From positions 1-64,000 of the forward strand of contig NZ_CP059404.1 in assembly GCF_014217255.1 (NCBI RefSeq): a stretch of DNA of 64,000 bases, read 5' to 3'. The DNA comes from Corynebacterium incognita. Lineage in GTDB: Bacteria > Actinomycetota > Actinomycetes > Mycobacteriales > Mycobacteriaceae. Numbering within the stretch: position 1 is the first letter of the stretch; every line of letters starts with the position of its first letter. Below the pieces are notes generated by a model. It searched no databases and had not been told where the DNA came from. It worked only from the letters and a program-made list of their open reading frames with translations. Both the position numbers and the translations under genes were made by a program. Below are positions 51,388-59,442 of this stretch, piece by piece.

Positions 51388-52983
51388 CTACTCGGACGCG
51401 GCGGCGGTCAGGGGTGCTGAGCTGTGCTGCGCCGCAGTGCTGTCTACGGGGCGTCGCCAAGCACAGCGACGCCGCAGCGACGGGAACATGGCGCACAACG
51501 CCACCCCAACGCCGATGCCAGCGAGGAGCCATTCCAACCAGGTTCCCCATCGCACCGCTGGGGTAAGGCCGTCCCGCAGCGGCAGGTCCTCCACGAGACT
51601 TGCGGCCGTAAAGACTTCCGTGCGCTGTGCCACAGTCCCGTCTGGGGCGATGATGGCGGAGACCCCCGAGGTAGCCGGTACGACGACGGCGCGGTCGGTC
51701 TCAACCGCGCGCATCCGGCTCATCGCCAACTGCTGGTAGGTCATGTCAGAAAAGCCAAAGGTGGCGTTGTTAGTTGGCGTGGCCAGTAGCTGTGCTCCGG
51801 CCTTAACCGCTTCACGGTAGGCGGCGTCGTATTGCACCTCGTAGCACGTAGCGATGCCCAGCGCGATGCCGTTCGCGTGGACCACTCCGTTGCCCGTCCC
51901 TGGTTTGAAGTCACCAGCAAGATCTACATACTCAGAAACGTGGCGCAGCACATCTCGGAACGGCATAGTTTCGCCAAAAGGCTGAAGGAATTTCTTGTGG
52001 TGGTGCTCCCCCACTTCCCCGCCGGGGGCAAAAACTTGCATGGTATTGCGATCACCCACTGAATCTTTAGTAATCGTGCCAACGACGATGGGCACCCCAG
52101 CCGCGGTTACCGCGCCGTCGATGAGTCCGCGCGCCGCGGAATCTGTCAAGGGATTCACGTCAGAGGAATTCTCCGGCCAAATAACCAGGTCAAGGTCGGG
52201 GTTGTGGGTAACGACCGCGTGGGTTTGTTTAACGTGGTTGGACAATACAGCGCGACGCTGGGCGTTGAAGTCCAGGCCCAAGCGCGGCACGTTGCCTTGG
52301 ATCGCAGCGACTTTCACCGTGTCTTGAAACGCTGGTTCGTGTCCCTCCTGCCCAGTCACACTGGTGCACAGCACGGCGGGTACAGAGATCATTGCCATCG
52401 CTGCGACGTTAGACTTCACATGACGGCGCGAGTGGAACAGCCCCACGAAGCCGCACGCTATACAGACGACGGCGAAGCTCACCAGCGCCGGGCCGCCGAG
52501 CCGCGCCAGGGTTTCGAAAGGCCCCCCTACCTGTCCCCAGGCCACACGAACCCAGGCGAAGCCGCCGAACGGCCACATTGATCGCGCAAACTCGATAAGC
52601 AGGAAGAGGAAGGGAAAAAGGGCGAAACCATAGCGCCAGACGGCGACGCGGCTGCCCCACCAGCCCAATAGCAGGGACCACAAGGACAGCGTGAATGCCA
52701 ACGCCACGTAAGGGAAGGTTCCGACGAGCTCGCCGATCCATGGCAATAACAGCAAGTAGGCGGTCATGGTGTGCATCCATGCCACAGCCATGCCGACACC
52801 GATGGGGATCGGGCGTCGTGGTGCGGGGCTATCCGCTTCAGTGGGCGCCCAAGGACTTAACGCGACATAGAGACCGACGATGCCGATAATCCCTGCCCAC
52901 CACAGGCCGAGCGGCTGGAAGGATGCGTAAACGCCCGCGCCTGAAACTGCACCGAGGAGGATGCGCAGCAAAGCTTCTTTCAT
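51388..52983 (-). CDS. lnt: Apolipoprotein N-acyltransferase
   Basis: 531 residues, ATG with AGGGGA upstream. About seven to eight membrane segments (1-200), a carbon-nitrogen hydrolase domain outside (about 225-480) and one more C-terminal segment. The triad is Glu in WPENSSD, Lys in HKKFLQPFGE and Cys in GIATCYEVQYD. It N-acylates lipoprotein Cys. In Mycobacterium homologue it is the Ppm2 half. Probably transcribed as fxsA-lnt-ppm1. Confidence 0.94.
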   Translation of the reverse strand: MKEALLRILLGAVSGAGVYASFQPLGLWWAGIIGIVGLYVALSPWAPTEADSPAPRRPIPIGVGMAVAWMHTMTAYLLLLPWIGELVGTFPYVALAFTLSLWSLLLGWWGSRVAVWRYGFALFPFLFLLIEFARSMWPFGGFAWVRVAWGQVGGPFETLARLGGPALVSFAVVCIACGFVGLFHSRRHVKSNVAAMAMISVPAVLCTSVTGQEGHEPAFQDTVKVAAIQGNVPRLGLDFNAQRRAVLSNHVKQTHAVVTHNPDLDLVIWPENSSDVNPLTDSAARGLIDGAVTAAGVPIVVGTITKDSVGDRNTMQVFAPGGEVGEHHHKKFLQPFGETMPFRDVLRHVSEYVDLAGDFKPGTGNGVVHANGIALGIATCYEVQYDAAYREAVKAGAQLLATPTNNATFGFSDMTYQQLAMSRMRAVETDRAVVVPATSGVSAIIAPDGTVAQRTEVFTAASLVEDLPLRDGLTPAVRWGTWLEWLLAGIGVGVALCAMFPSLRRRCAWRRPVDSTAAQHSSAPLTAAASE

Positions 52984-52998
52984 GAAAAGTCCCCTGTG

Positions 52999-53661
52999 CT
53001 AGTTGTTGTCACGCTTTCCATCATCGCCGAAATCTTCGGGCCGGGCGTTTTCTGACCACTTTCGGATTTCTTCCTCCTCGATAACGAGGTCATCATCAAC
53101 CCCGCCGTTACCCTTAACAAACCGGCGGCCGTTAGACTGCTCGCCCGGCTGTGGGACGGGCGCTTGGGAAGGGTGCCACCCTGGGTTTCCGGAGCGAGAA
53201 CGGGCTTGTTCTTCGCCGTCCGCGAAGCTGCCATAGAAGTCGTGGTGCTGGGACATTGGCGAGGCCTCGTAGAGGCGCACGCCCATGTTCTCGAGAGAGC
53301 GAAACATCCCACGTGCGAGGCCGCGACGGATCAGCGCGCGGGTTGGCGGGAAAATAAGCAATGCTCCCAGGACGAAGCTGACGAAACCGGGTGCCGACAC
53401 TAACGCGCCGCCGGCGACAGTGAGGCCAAGGTTAGAAGCGGTCCGGCCCGGATGGTTCGGAGCCACCTGGAGATGGCCGGAAGGGCCGCGGACCACCTGA
53501 GAGGACATGAGTCTGCGAATCTCAAAGCCGGCCCACACCATGCCCATAAACATGGTGGCGAAAAACGCGACGAGCGCCCACCCAGTCCCTATCCATGCGG
53601 AGACGAGCCAGAAGGCGAGGGCCTCACAAATGAGGTAGAGGAAGAACAGTACTGCTGGCAT
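52999..53661 (-). CDS. fxsA: FxsA-family membrane protein
   Basis: 220 residues. Two to three membrane segments in the first 110 residues (LYLICEALAFWLVSAWIG, ALVAFFATMFMGMVW, GLTVAGGALVSAPGFVSFVLGALLIFPPTR, quoted in parts) match the FxsA/YtzA type. The rest is hydrophilic with an acidic end (DDDLVIEEEEIRKWSE). The N-terminal half resembles the E. coli suppressor of F exclusion of phage T7. A leaderless promoter (TAGCAT, 8 bases) precedes it; lnt follows 15 bases later. Confidence 0.88.
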   Translation of the reverse strand: MPAVLFFLYLICEALAFWLVSAWIGTGWALVAFFATMFMGMVWAGFEIRRLMSSQVVRGPSGHLQVAPNHPGRTASNLGLTVAGGALVSAPGFVSFVLGALLIFPPTRALIRRGLARGMFRSLENMGVRLYEASPMSQHHDFYGSFADGEEQARSRSGNPGWHPSQAPVPQPGEQSNGRRFVKGNGGVDDDLVIEEEEIRKWSENARPEDFGDDGKRDNN

Positions 53662-53669
53662 GGCAACCC

Positions 53670-53675
53670 ATGCTA
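53670..53675 (-). promoter_or_regulatory. -10 box TAGCAT, leaderless fxsA
   Basis: Minus-strand TAGCAT ends 8 bases before ATG 53661. Confidence 0.5.
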
Positions 53676-53690
53676 CCTAACGAGGGGTTT

Positions 53691-53705
53691 GGTTGCGGGG
53701 CAACC
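53691..53705. promoter_or_regulatory. Palindrome in the fxsA/CobG-like divergent spacer
   Basis: GGTTGC-GGG-GCAACC, 8 bases upstream of the TATACT box at 53713; possibly an operator. Confidence 0.35.
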
Positions 53706-53712
53706 CCGTTTC

Positions 53713-53718
53713 TATACT
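53713..53718 (+). promoter_or_regulatory. -10 box TATACT, leaderless CobG-like gene
   Basis: TATACT ends 8 bases before ATG 53727, selecting it over the upstream frame start at 53670, which lies before the transcript. Confidence 0.6.
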
Positions 53719-53726
53719 TGGTGTTT

Positions 53727-54584
53727 ATGGCTCCTGTTTTTATTCGTCAGCCGGGTGAGGGCTCCTCCGTGACCAGCCTGTCGTCTCCGGCTCAGGAAGC
53801 GGACAAGATTTCCGTGTGCGTCCACGCCCCTGGCGGTGTCATGGCTCCCGAGGATTGGTCCATCGTGTCGGAGGTAGCCCGCCGGTATGGCGATGGAGAC
53901 GTACACCTCGTTGGACATAGCTGCCTGGAAATTCACGGCATTGCTTCCGGCAGCGAGGAGGATGTGGAAGCAACGTTCCGTCAAACGGAACTTATTCGTG
54001 AGCATCTGGTTTTGGCGGCGCCGCTTTTCGAGCCTGCGCGATCGTTGGCACACCGCCTTTCCCTCCGTCTGGAGTCTACGGGGCAGGGCCTGGTCGCTCC
54101 TGACGTCGTTTTCGGCGTACTCCCTGCAAACCCGGAGTTCTCCCGGGGCATGGACACTGACGCTGTAGACGTCGCGGTGGTGCTGGACTGTTCCGGTCCC
54201 CAACCCACAGCCAGGGTGCTTGTCGACGACCGTGAGACGGGCACCGCCGTCGACGACGAAAGCGCTCTCGACCTCGCCGTCGAGGCAGCCAGGTCCCTGC
54301 AACCCGCAGGTCGAGCGCTGACCACTACCATCGGAGCTGATCGCCCGATTGGCTGGATAGCGGAGCACCATAGCCCGGGAACGGTCACGCTTGGCGCAGG
54401 GGTGCATCGCGGAATCCTGGCTGCGGAGCACGCCGAACTTTTGGGGGTCGTGGGGCTGCCAACATCTGTCACCCCGCACGGGGACGTCCTTATCCACGAT
54501 CTCCCGGAAGCTGATGCGGACGTTATCCTTCGCGTTCTGGCTCCGCGGGGATTCATCTTCGACGCCAATTCAGACCTGCTCTAG
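53727..54584 (+). CDS. CobG/sulfite-reductase-like protein without cluster cysteines
   Basis: 285 residues from leaderless ATG 53727. Sequence pattern (ISVCVHAPGGVMAPEDWSIVSEVARRYGDGDVHLVGHSCLEIHGIAS, quoted in parts) matches the ferredoxin-like half of nitrite/sulfite reductase and precorrin-3B synthase proteins; in C. glutamicum a cobG-labelled gene stands here. The CX5C...CX3C Fe-S/siroheme motif is absent: only a few isolated Cys are seen. So it is probably not an active precorrin-3B synthase. No other cob genes are near. Role unknown. Confidence 0.75.
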   Translation: MAPVFIRQPGEGSSVTSLSSPAQEADKISVCVHAPGGVMAPEDWSIVSEVARRYGDGDVHLVGHSCLEIHGIASGSEEDVEATFRQTELIREHLVLAAPLFEPARSLAHRLSLRLESTGQGLVAPDVVFGVLPANPEFSRGMDTDAVDVAVVLDCSGPQPTARVLVDDRETGTAVDDESALDLAVEAARSLQPAGRALTTTIGADRPIGWIAEHHSPGTVTLGAGVHRGILAAEHAELLGVVGLPTSVTPHGDVLIHDLPEADADVILRVLAPRGFIFDANSDLL

Positions 54585-54590
54585 GTAGCG

Positions 54591-54596
54591 TAAATT
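54591..54596 (+). promoter_or_regulatory. -10 box TAAATT, leaderless protease gene
   Basis: TAAATT ends 7 bases before ATG 54604. Confidence 0.5.
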
Positions 54597-54603
54597 AAGC
54601 AGA

Positions 54604-55260
54604 ATGAACGTTTCTGCCTCCCCCGTGATTCCACATGTCGTCACTCCCGTGGCTCTGCGCGGACCTCGCGCATACTGTTCTGGCGCATTGATCGCTCCTG
54701 ACCTTCAGCCCGGGAAGGGAGTAGCGACGCGGTTTGTCCTGACCTGCGCGCACTACTTCCAAGAGATCGAAGCATCGCGATTTACGGTCAGCGTTCGTGG
54801 AGCACACATTCCGGCGGTCGCCGCGCGCGCCATCAACGGCACCGACATCGCTGTAGTGTATCTGGCAAGGGAAACCTCCCCTATGGTGGTCGCAGGTTTG
54901 GCCCACAATGCTCCGCCAGTGGGAGAGCACACTCGGACCTTCGGATTCGGCGGGAAGGCACGCTCCGCACAGGTGCGCGAAGGGTACTTCGTCACGTCCC
55001 TACCGTTTGCCTTCACCCGTGACTTCACGACGCGCATTCGGGAGGCCGGGCTTGTCTTTAACCGGAACGCGGCAGTGTACGGGGATTCCGGCGGTCCGGT
55101 CATGGTGGGCGGAACTATTGTTGGAACGCAGGCCCTTATCGCGGAGCCTTTTGGCCACAATATTCATGTCGCGACGGTGAGCCTTGTTGCGCCGTACCAC
55201 GAGAGCATCCGGCAGGCCTGCGTCCTGCTCGAAACTCAATTCGGCAACAAAGCGTCCTAG
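54604..55260 (+). CDS. Trypsin-fold serine protease without an export signal
   Basis: 218 residues, leaderless ATG. Chymotrypsin/trypsin-like fold with a complete triad: H50 in TCAHYF, D81 in NGTDIAVVYL and S162 in YGDSGGPVMVGG. The N-terminus (MNVSASPVIPHVVTPVALRG) has no signal peptide, no Tat motif and no membrane segment, so the enzyme may stay in the cytoplasm. No inhibitor or chaperone gene is adjacent. Its stop overlaps the convergent helY stop, sharing CTAG. It occupies the place where relatives have cobalamin genes. Substrate unknown. Confidence 0.85.
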   Translation: MNVSASPVIPHVVTPVALRGPRAYCSGALIAPDLQPGKGVATRFVLTCAHYFQEIEASRFTVSVRGAHIPAVAARAINGTDIAVVYLARETSPMVVAGLAHNAPPVGEHTRTFGFGGKARSAQVREGYFVTSLPFAFTRDFTTRIREAGLVFNRNAAVYGDSGGPVMVGGTIVGTQALIAEPFGHNIHVATVSLVAPYHESIRQACVLLETQFGNKAS

Positions 55261-58076
55261 GAGCCGATGGCGACGACCCCGCGTTGGATCGCGTCGATGG
55301 CGCGCCGTGCGTTGGCCCGGATTTCGTCCTCGTATCCCGTTTTGGCCACCTGCTGAAGCAGGTCAACGACCTGGCGGCACCAGCGCACGAAGTCGCCGGG
55401 AGTGAGCTCCGCGCCACAATCGGCGGCGGCCTTCATACAGTAGCCCAACGGCGCGCCGGCGGCCCACTGATGAACGGCGAGAGCGAAACCGGCCTCCGGC
55501 TCCCTCGTCAGTGGCAGCTTGTGTCGCTTCTCATCTGCGACAAGCTCAGTGTAAATACGCCACGTGCTATTCATCGCGTCAGCCATCCGGTCAGTCGCCG
55601 CATCCGGGCTCCCGCCGGTGGTCTTGCGGTTTTCAAACGTGCACAAAGACACCACGCCGGCGAGCTCCGCGGGGTCGAGTTCGTTCCAGATCCCGCGTTT
55701 GAGGCATTGGGCCACCAAGAGGTCGGATTCGTTATGAATCTTCGCCAAGCGCTCGCCCTCCTCAGTCACGATGGGGCGTCGATTATCACCCTCTCCAACG
55801 AATTCCACGTAGTCCATCTCCTCGAGCAGTGCCACGATGCGCTCGAAGGTTCGGCCCAAGGTGTCGGAAACGTTGGCGACCTTCGTTTCGAGCTTGTTGA
55901 GATCTTCCTCGCGCCGATGGAGTTTCTGCGCCAACCTAGACAACTGTTCCCTGTCGGTGGCTGGCCAGCGGTGGACTGGGTGCTGCCGAAGGGCGTCGCG
56001 GAGCTCCCCTACCCGTGCCGTCGTTCGCGCGCGTGGCGCAGACTTGAGGCGCTTTGGCCGTGGGTAGTGATTACGCGAGAACTGGTCTTTAACGTATTTG
56101 ACGTGCTTCCGTGGCATCTTCGCCACTGCGCGCGGAATCCGCATGTGCCCGGTGACGATAGGTGGCATGGCGATGCCCGCGGCATCAATGCGTCCAGACC
56201 AGCCATCCTCCGTGGTGATCCAGGGGCGCGGGTCTTGTGCTTGATTCGCCGGAGTTACCACGACCGCGAGCTGCGGGCGTTTGCGCCCCGGCAGCGCGAT
56301 GACGTCGCCGAGCTGGAGCTTGGACAACACGGCCACAACTTCTTTGGCTCGCTCCGTTGTCTTCGCTCTCTCGGCGGACCGTTCCTCGTCCGTGAGCCGC
56401 GCTCGGAGTGCCACGTAATCCATCAGTAAGTCGACGGGCTCGGCGTCATCCATAGCAGGCGGCGCCAATGACGCGATCGCGTCAGCCAGCTGTTCGCGCA
56501 GCGCCGCCACGCGATCTTCCGCGCGCTCGATTTCCCGGGTCTCTTCCACCACCGAGCCATCAGCTTGGTACTGCGCAAAGGATTTTTCCAACAGCCGCAG
56601 TGACTGCTGGAAGCCCAGCATACCCAGCAGGTTAATGGCCATATTATATCCCGGCGTGAAGGTGGAAATAAGTGGATAAGTACGGGTGGACGCGAGGCCC
56701 GCAACCTCAGCGGGGTTCATGGCCGGTGCCCACAGGACCACCGCATTGCCGATGGTGTCGATGCCTCGGCGACCGGCGCGGCCGGTTAACTGGGTGTATT
56801 GCCCCGGCGTCAAATCCACGTGGGCCTCGCCATTGAATTTGACGAGCTTCTCCAGCACGACGGTGCGCGCTGGCATGTTGATGCCCAACGCTAGGGTCTC
56901 GGTGGCAAAAACTGCGCGAACCAGACCCTTGACAAAAAGTTCTTCGACGATGTGGCGAAATGCTGGCAGCATGCCTGCATGGTGTGCCGCGAAGCCCCGC
57001 GAGAGTGCCTCGCGCCACTGCTTGAAGTTCAGTACCTCGAGGTCTTCTTCGGGGATCCCGGCGACGCCGTCGTCGATGATCTGCTTGATGAGTTCAGATT
57101 CCTCTTGAGACGTCAGAACCATACGAGAACGCAAACACTGGTACAAAGCTCCGTCGCAGCCCGCACGCGAGAAAATGAAAGTAATAGCAGGCAGCATGTC
57201 CTGGCTTTGGAGCACGCGCAGGACCTCCGGGCGGCCGAGGGGGCGGTAGCGGTCTTGGCTACGTGGTGCCCCGCTGCGGCGGTGGGACCGATCCTGGTCC
57301 CCGCGTCCCCCCTTTTCTCGCGCGCGGCTACGGAAGCCGCCCGCCTTATATCGCTTAGCGCTCTCGTAGGCCTGCTCTCCCCCGCTGTCGGACTCTAAGC
57401 GCTCGATGCGGCGGGCCAGTTCGGCGTTAACGGCGCCGCCCGAATCAGGCTCGAACAAAGGATAAATCTTCTTCCCCAACAACATCCATTGGTCCAGCGG
57501 GACCGGGCGATGTTCGGAGACAATGACTTTCGTGTCTCCGCGGACGGCGGTGAGCCAGTTACCAAACTCCTCGGAATTGGAGACGGTTGCTGAAAGGCCG
57601 ATGATGTTGACGTGGTCCGCGATATTGAGAATCACTTCCTCCCACACCGCACCGCGAGATTGGTCCGCGAGGAAGTGGATTTCGTCCATTACCACGTGCG
57701 TCAGGCGGTCTAAGCGGGAGGATTCCTCGTAGATCATGTTGCGGAGCACCTCGGTGGTCATCACCACGATGTCCGCGTCAGCGTTTACGGAGACATCACC
57801 AGTGAGCAGTCCCACTGCGTCGTCACCGTGCGCGGCGACGAGGTCGTGGTACTTCTGATTGCTCAGGGCCTTAATAGGGGTGGTGTAAAAGCACTTCGTG
57901 CCCTGAGAGAGCGCCAGAGACACCGCGAATTCTCCGACGATCGTCTTGCCCGCACCCGTGGGCGCGCACACAAGCACGCCGTGGCCCTCCTCCACCGCTG
58001 TGCAGCCGGCGATCTGGAAATCGTCTAGCGGGAAACCTAAGCCGGCGCGGAAATCTTCCAGGTGCGTCAGAGTCAT
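55257..58076 (-). CDS. helY: Ski2-like superfamily 2 RNA helicase HelY
   Basis: 939 residues from ATG 58076 (an ATG 8 codons upstream overlaps tatC). Walker A CAPTGAGKTIVGEF, DEVH-type VVMDEIHFLAD, SAT LSATVSN, and motif VI QLTGRAGRRGID. A charged insert of about 60 residues (GGFRSRAREKGGRGDQDRSHRR and following, around 265-310) sits between the two RecA folds. C-terminal part has rRNA-processing/arch and DSHCT-like regions. Related to Mtr4/Ski2 helicases; mycobacterial HelY is poorly characterised. A -10 box TAGCTT ends 7 bases before the start. Confidence 0.92.
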   Translation of the reverse strand: MTLTHLEDFRAGLGFPLDDFQIAGCTAVEEGHGVLVCAPTGAGKTIVGEFAVSLALSQGTKCFYTTPIKALSNQKYHDLVAAHGDDAVGLLTGDVSVNADADIVVMTTEVLRNMIYEESSRLDRLTHVVMDEIHFLADQSRGAVWEEVILNIADHVNIIGLSATVSNSEEFGNWLTAVRGDTKVIVSEHRPVPLDQWMLLGKKIYPLFEPDSGGAVNAELARRIERLESDSGGEQAYESAKRYKAGGFRSRAREKGGRGDQDRSHRRSGAPRSQDRYRPLGRPEVLRVLQSQDMLPAITFIFSRAGCDGALYQCLRSRMVLTSQEESELIKQIIDDGVAGIPEEDLEVLNFKQWREALSRGFAAHHAGMLPAFRHIVEELFVKGLVRAVFATETLALGINMPARTVVLEKLVKFNGEAHVDLTPGQYTQLTGRAGRRGIDTIGNAVVLWAPAMNPAEVAGLASTRTYPLISTFTPGYNMAINLLGMLGFQQSLRLLEKSFAQYQADGSVVEETREIERAEDRVAALREQLADAIASLAPPAMDDAEPVDLLMDYVALRARLTDEERSAERAKTTERAKEVVAVLSKLQLGDVIALPGRKRPQLAVVVTPANQAQDPRPWITTEDGWSGRIDAAGIAMPPIVTGHMRIPRAVAKMPRKHVKYVKDQFSRNHYPRPKRLKSAPRARTTARVGELRDALRQHPVHRWPATDREQLSRLAQKLHRREEDLNKLETKVANVSDTLGRTFERIVALLEEMDYVEFVGEGDNRRPIVTEEGERLAKIHNESDLLVAQCLKRGIWNELDPAELAGVVSLCTFENRKTTGGSPDAATDRMADAMNSTWRIYTELVADEKRHKLPLTREPEAGFALAVHQWAAGAPLGYCMKAAADCGAELTPGDFVRWCRQVVDLLQQVAKTGYEDEIRANARRAIDAIQRGVVAIGS

Positions 58077-58083
58077 GCCTTCC

Positions 58084-58089
58084 AAGCTA
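58084..58089 (-). promoter_or_regulatory. -10 box TAGCTT of helY, built on the tatC stop codon
   Basis: The TAG stop of tatC opens TAGCTT, which ends 7 bases before the helY ATG. Unproven. Confidence 0.35.
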
Positions 58090-59100
58090 CAGGACGTCAC
58101 CGAACGGGTCGCGGTTCTGGCTTTCCGACGTCCCGTGCTTCCGCCGCGTATCCGCGTGGGGCGTCGAATCTGCTATTGGAGCAGGGCGCGACACCGGGGT
58201 GACGTGAGCGATAGGCCCGGAAGCTTCATCATCGTCAAGATCGCTGAGGTCCGCCCACTCGGGATGCTCGCGCTTGAGGCGTTTGTCGTTGACTCGGCAG
58301 AACTGCAGCGACAACTCGACCAATAGCGACATGGAAAGCGCGAGCGCCACCATGGAGAACGGATCTTGGCCGGGAGTCATGAACGCCGCGAACACAAACA
58401 GGCCCACAATGATGATGTGGCGTTTGTCCTTAATCTGGGCGTATTCCAACAGGCCGATAATGTTGAGCATCACGATGAGGAGCGGGACCTCAAAGCTAAT
58501 GCCGAAGATCAGGATGAGGTTCAAGACGAAGGAGAAATAGCGCTCGCCGGTCAGAGCCGAGGCTTGGAACTCCTCGCCGATGCCCATGAGGAACTCAAGG
58601 CCCACAGACAGCACCACGTATGCCAACACGGCGCCGAGCACGAAAAGAGTTACCGCAACGGTGACAAAAGCAAACGTCCAGCGACGTTCTTTGCGCAACA
58701 ACCCCGGGGTGATAAACGCCCACAGCTGGTACAGCCAGATCGGGGAAGCCAGCACGAGGCCCGCCAGGCCACCGATCTTCATGCGCAGCATGAGCATTTC
58801 GAACGGGCTGGTCGCCAGCAGGCGACACTGTCCATCGCCGGTGGAAATGCGCATCTCCGATGGCAAGTTACAGTACGGGCCGCGCAACAGCTCGCCCAGC
58901 GGAATCGTCCCCAAAGGAGCATGCTGGTACCAGATGAACCCCAAGACGGTGGCTACTACTAATGCGCTGAGTGAGATGATGATGCGGCGACGCAGCTCTT
59001 TTAAGTGCTCGACTAGGGTCATCTCCCCCGTCGGATTGGCCTTCCGCTTAGACCGCTTACGCTTAGTCCGCTGCGCCGCTCCTTGCTGTGGTTGCGACAC
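58087..59100 (-). CDS. tatC: Twin-arginine translocase subunit TatC
   Basis: 337 residues, GTG start. Six membrane segments in about 35-275, beginning after the cytoplasmic motif GEMTLVEHLKELRRRIIISL near residue 25, which binds the RR signal. The periplasmic loop has two Cys (PYCNLPSEMR, GQCRLL), as in other actinobacterial TatC. The C-terminal tail of about 60 residues is hydrophilic. Acts with TatA 6 bases upstream; folded proteins use it. helY follows. Confidence 0.95.
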   Translation of the reverse strand: MSQPQQGAAQRTKRKRSKRKANPTGEMTLVEHLKELRRRIIISLSALVVATVLGFIWYQHAPLGTIPLGELLRGPYCNLPSEMRISTGDGQCRLLATSPFEMLMLRMKIGGLAGLVLASPIWLYQLWAFITPGLLRKERRWTFAFVTVAVTLFVLGAVLAYVVLSVGLEFLMGIGEEFQASALTGERYFSFVLNLILIFGISFEVPLLIVMLNIIGLLEYAQIKDKRHIIIVGLFVFAAFMTPGQDPFSMVALALSMSLLVELSLQFCRVNDKRLKREHPEWADLSDLDDDEASGPIAHVTPVSRPAPIADSTPHADTRRKHGTSESQNRDPFGDVL

Positions 59101-59106
59101 GACTAA

Positions 59107-59394
59107 TTACTGGCCAGGCTGCTGCGGGTTTCCGTAGCCCTGCTGCGGCTGCTGGTACTGGGTCGGCTGATTGGCCGGGTCATTCCAGAAGTCGTCGTTA
59201 GCAGGATCGCGCTGCGGCAGCTGCCCCTGCTGCGGCTGCTGTGAATTGTTTTCTTCCTTCATTTCGTTGACCTCGGACTTGAAGATCCGTGCGGAACGGC
59301 CAACGGAACGGGCCAGCTCCGGCAGCTTCCGCGCGCCGAACAACAGCAGCACGACGAGAAGGATTGCCAGAATTTCCCAAGGCCCAACACTCAT
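59107..59394 (-). CDS. tatA: Twin-arginine translocase subunit TatA
   Basis: 95 residues, ATG with GAGGAA. Short membrane helix WEILAILLVVLLLFG, hinge and amphipathic helix ARKLPELARSVGRSARIFKSEV, the TatA pattern. The tail is Gln/Pro/Asn-rich (QQPQQGQLPQRD, QPTQYQQPQQGYGNPQQPGQ in parts). Forms the pore-like part of the Tat system with TatC. Confidence 0.95.
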   Translation of the reverse strand: MSVGPWEILAILLVVLLLFGARKLPELARSVGRSARIFKSEVNEMKEENNSQQPQQGQLPQRDPANDDFWNDPANQPTQYQQPQQGYGNPQQPGQ

Positions 59395-59442
59395 GAGTTC
59401 CTCTTTCGATTGACAGTTGACACCGCAGCACGCGCTCGCGTG

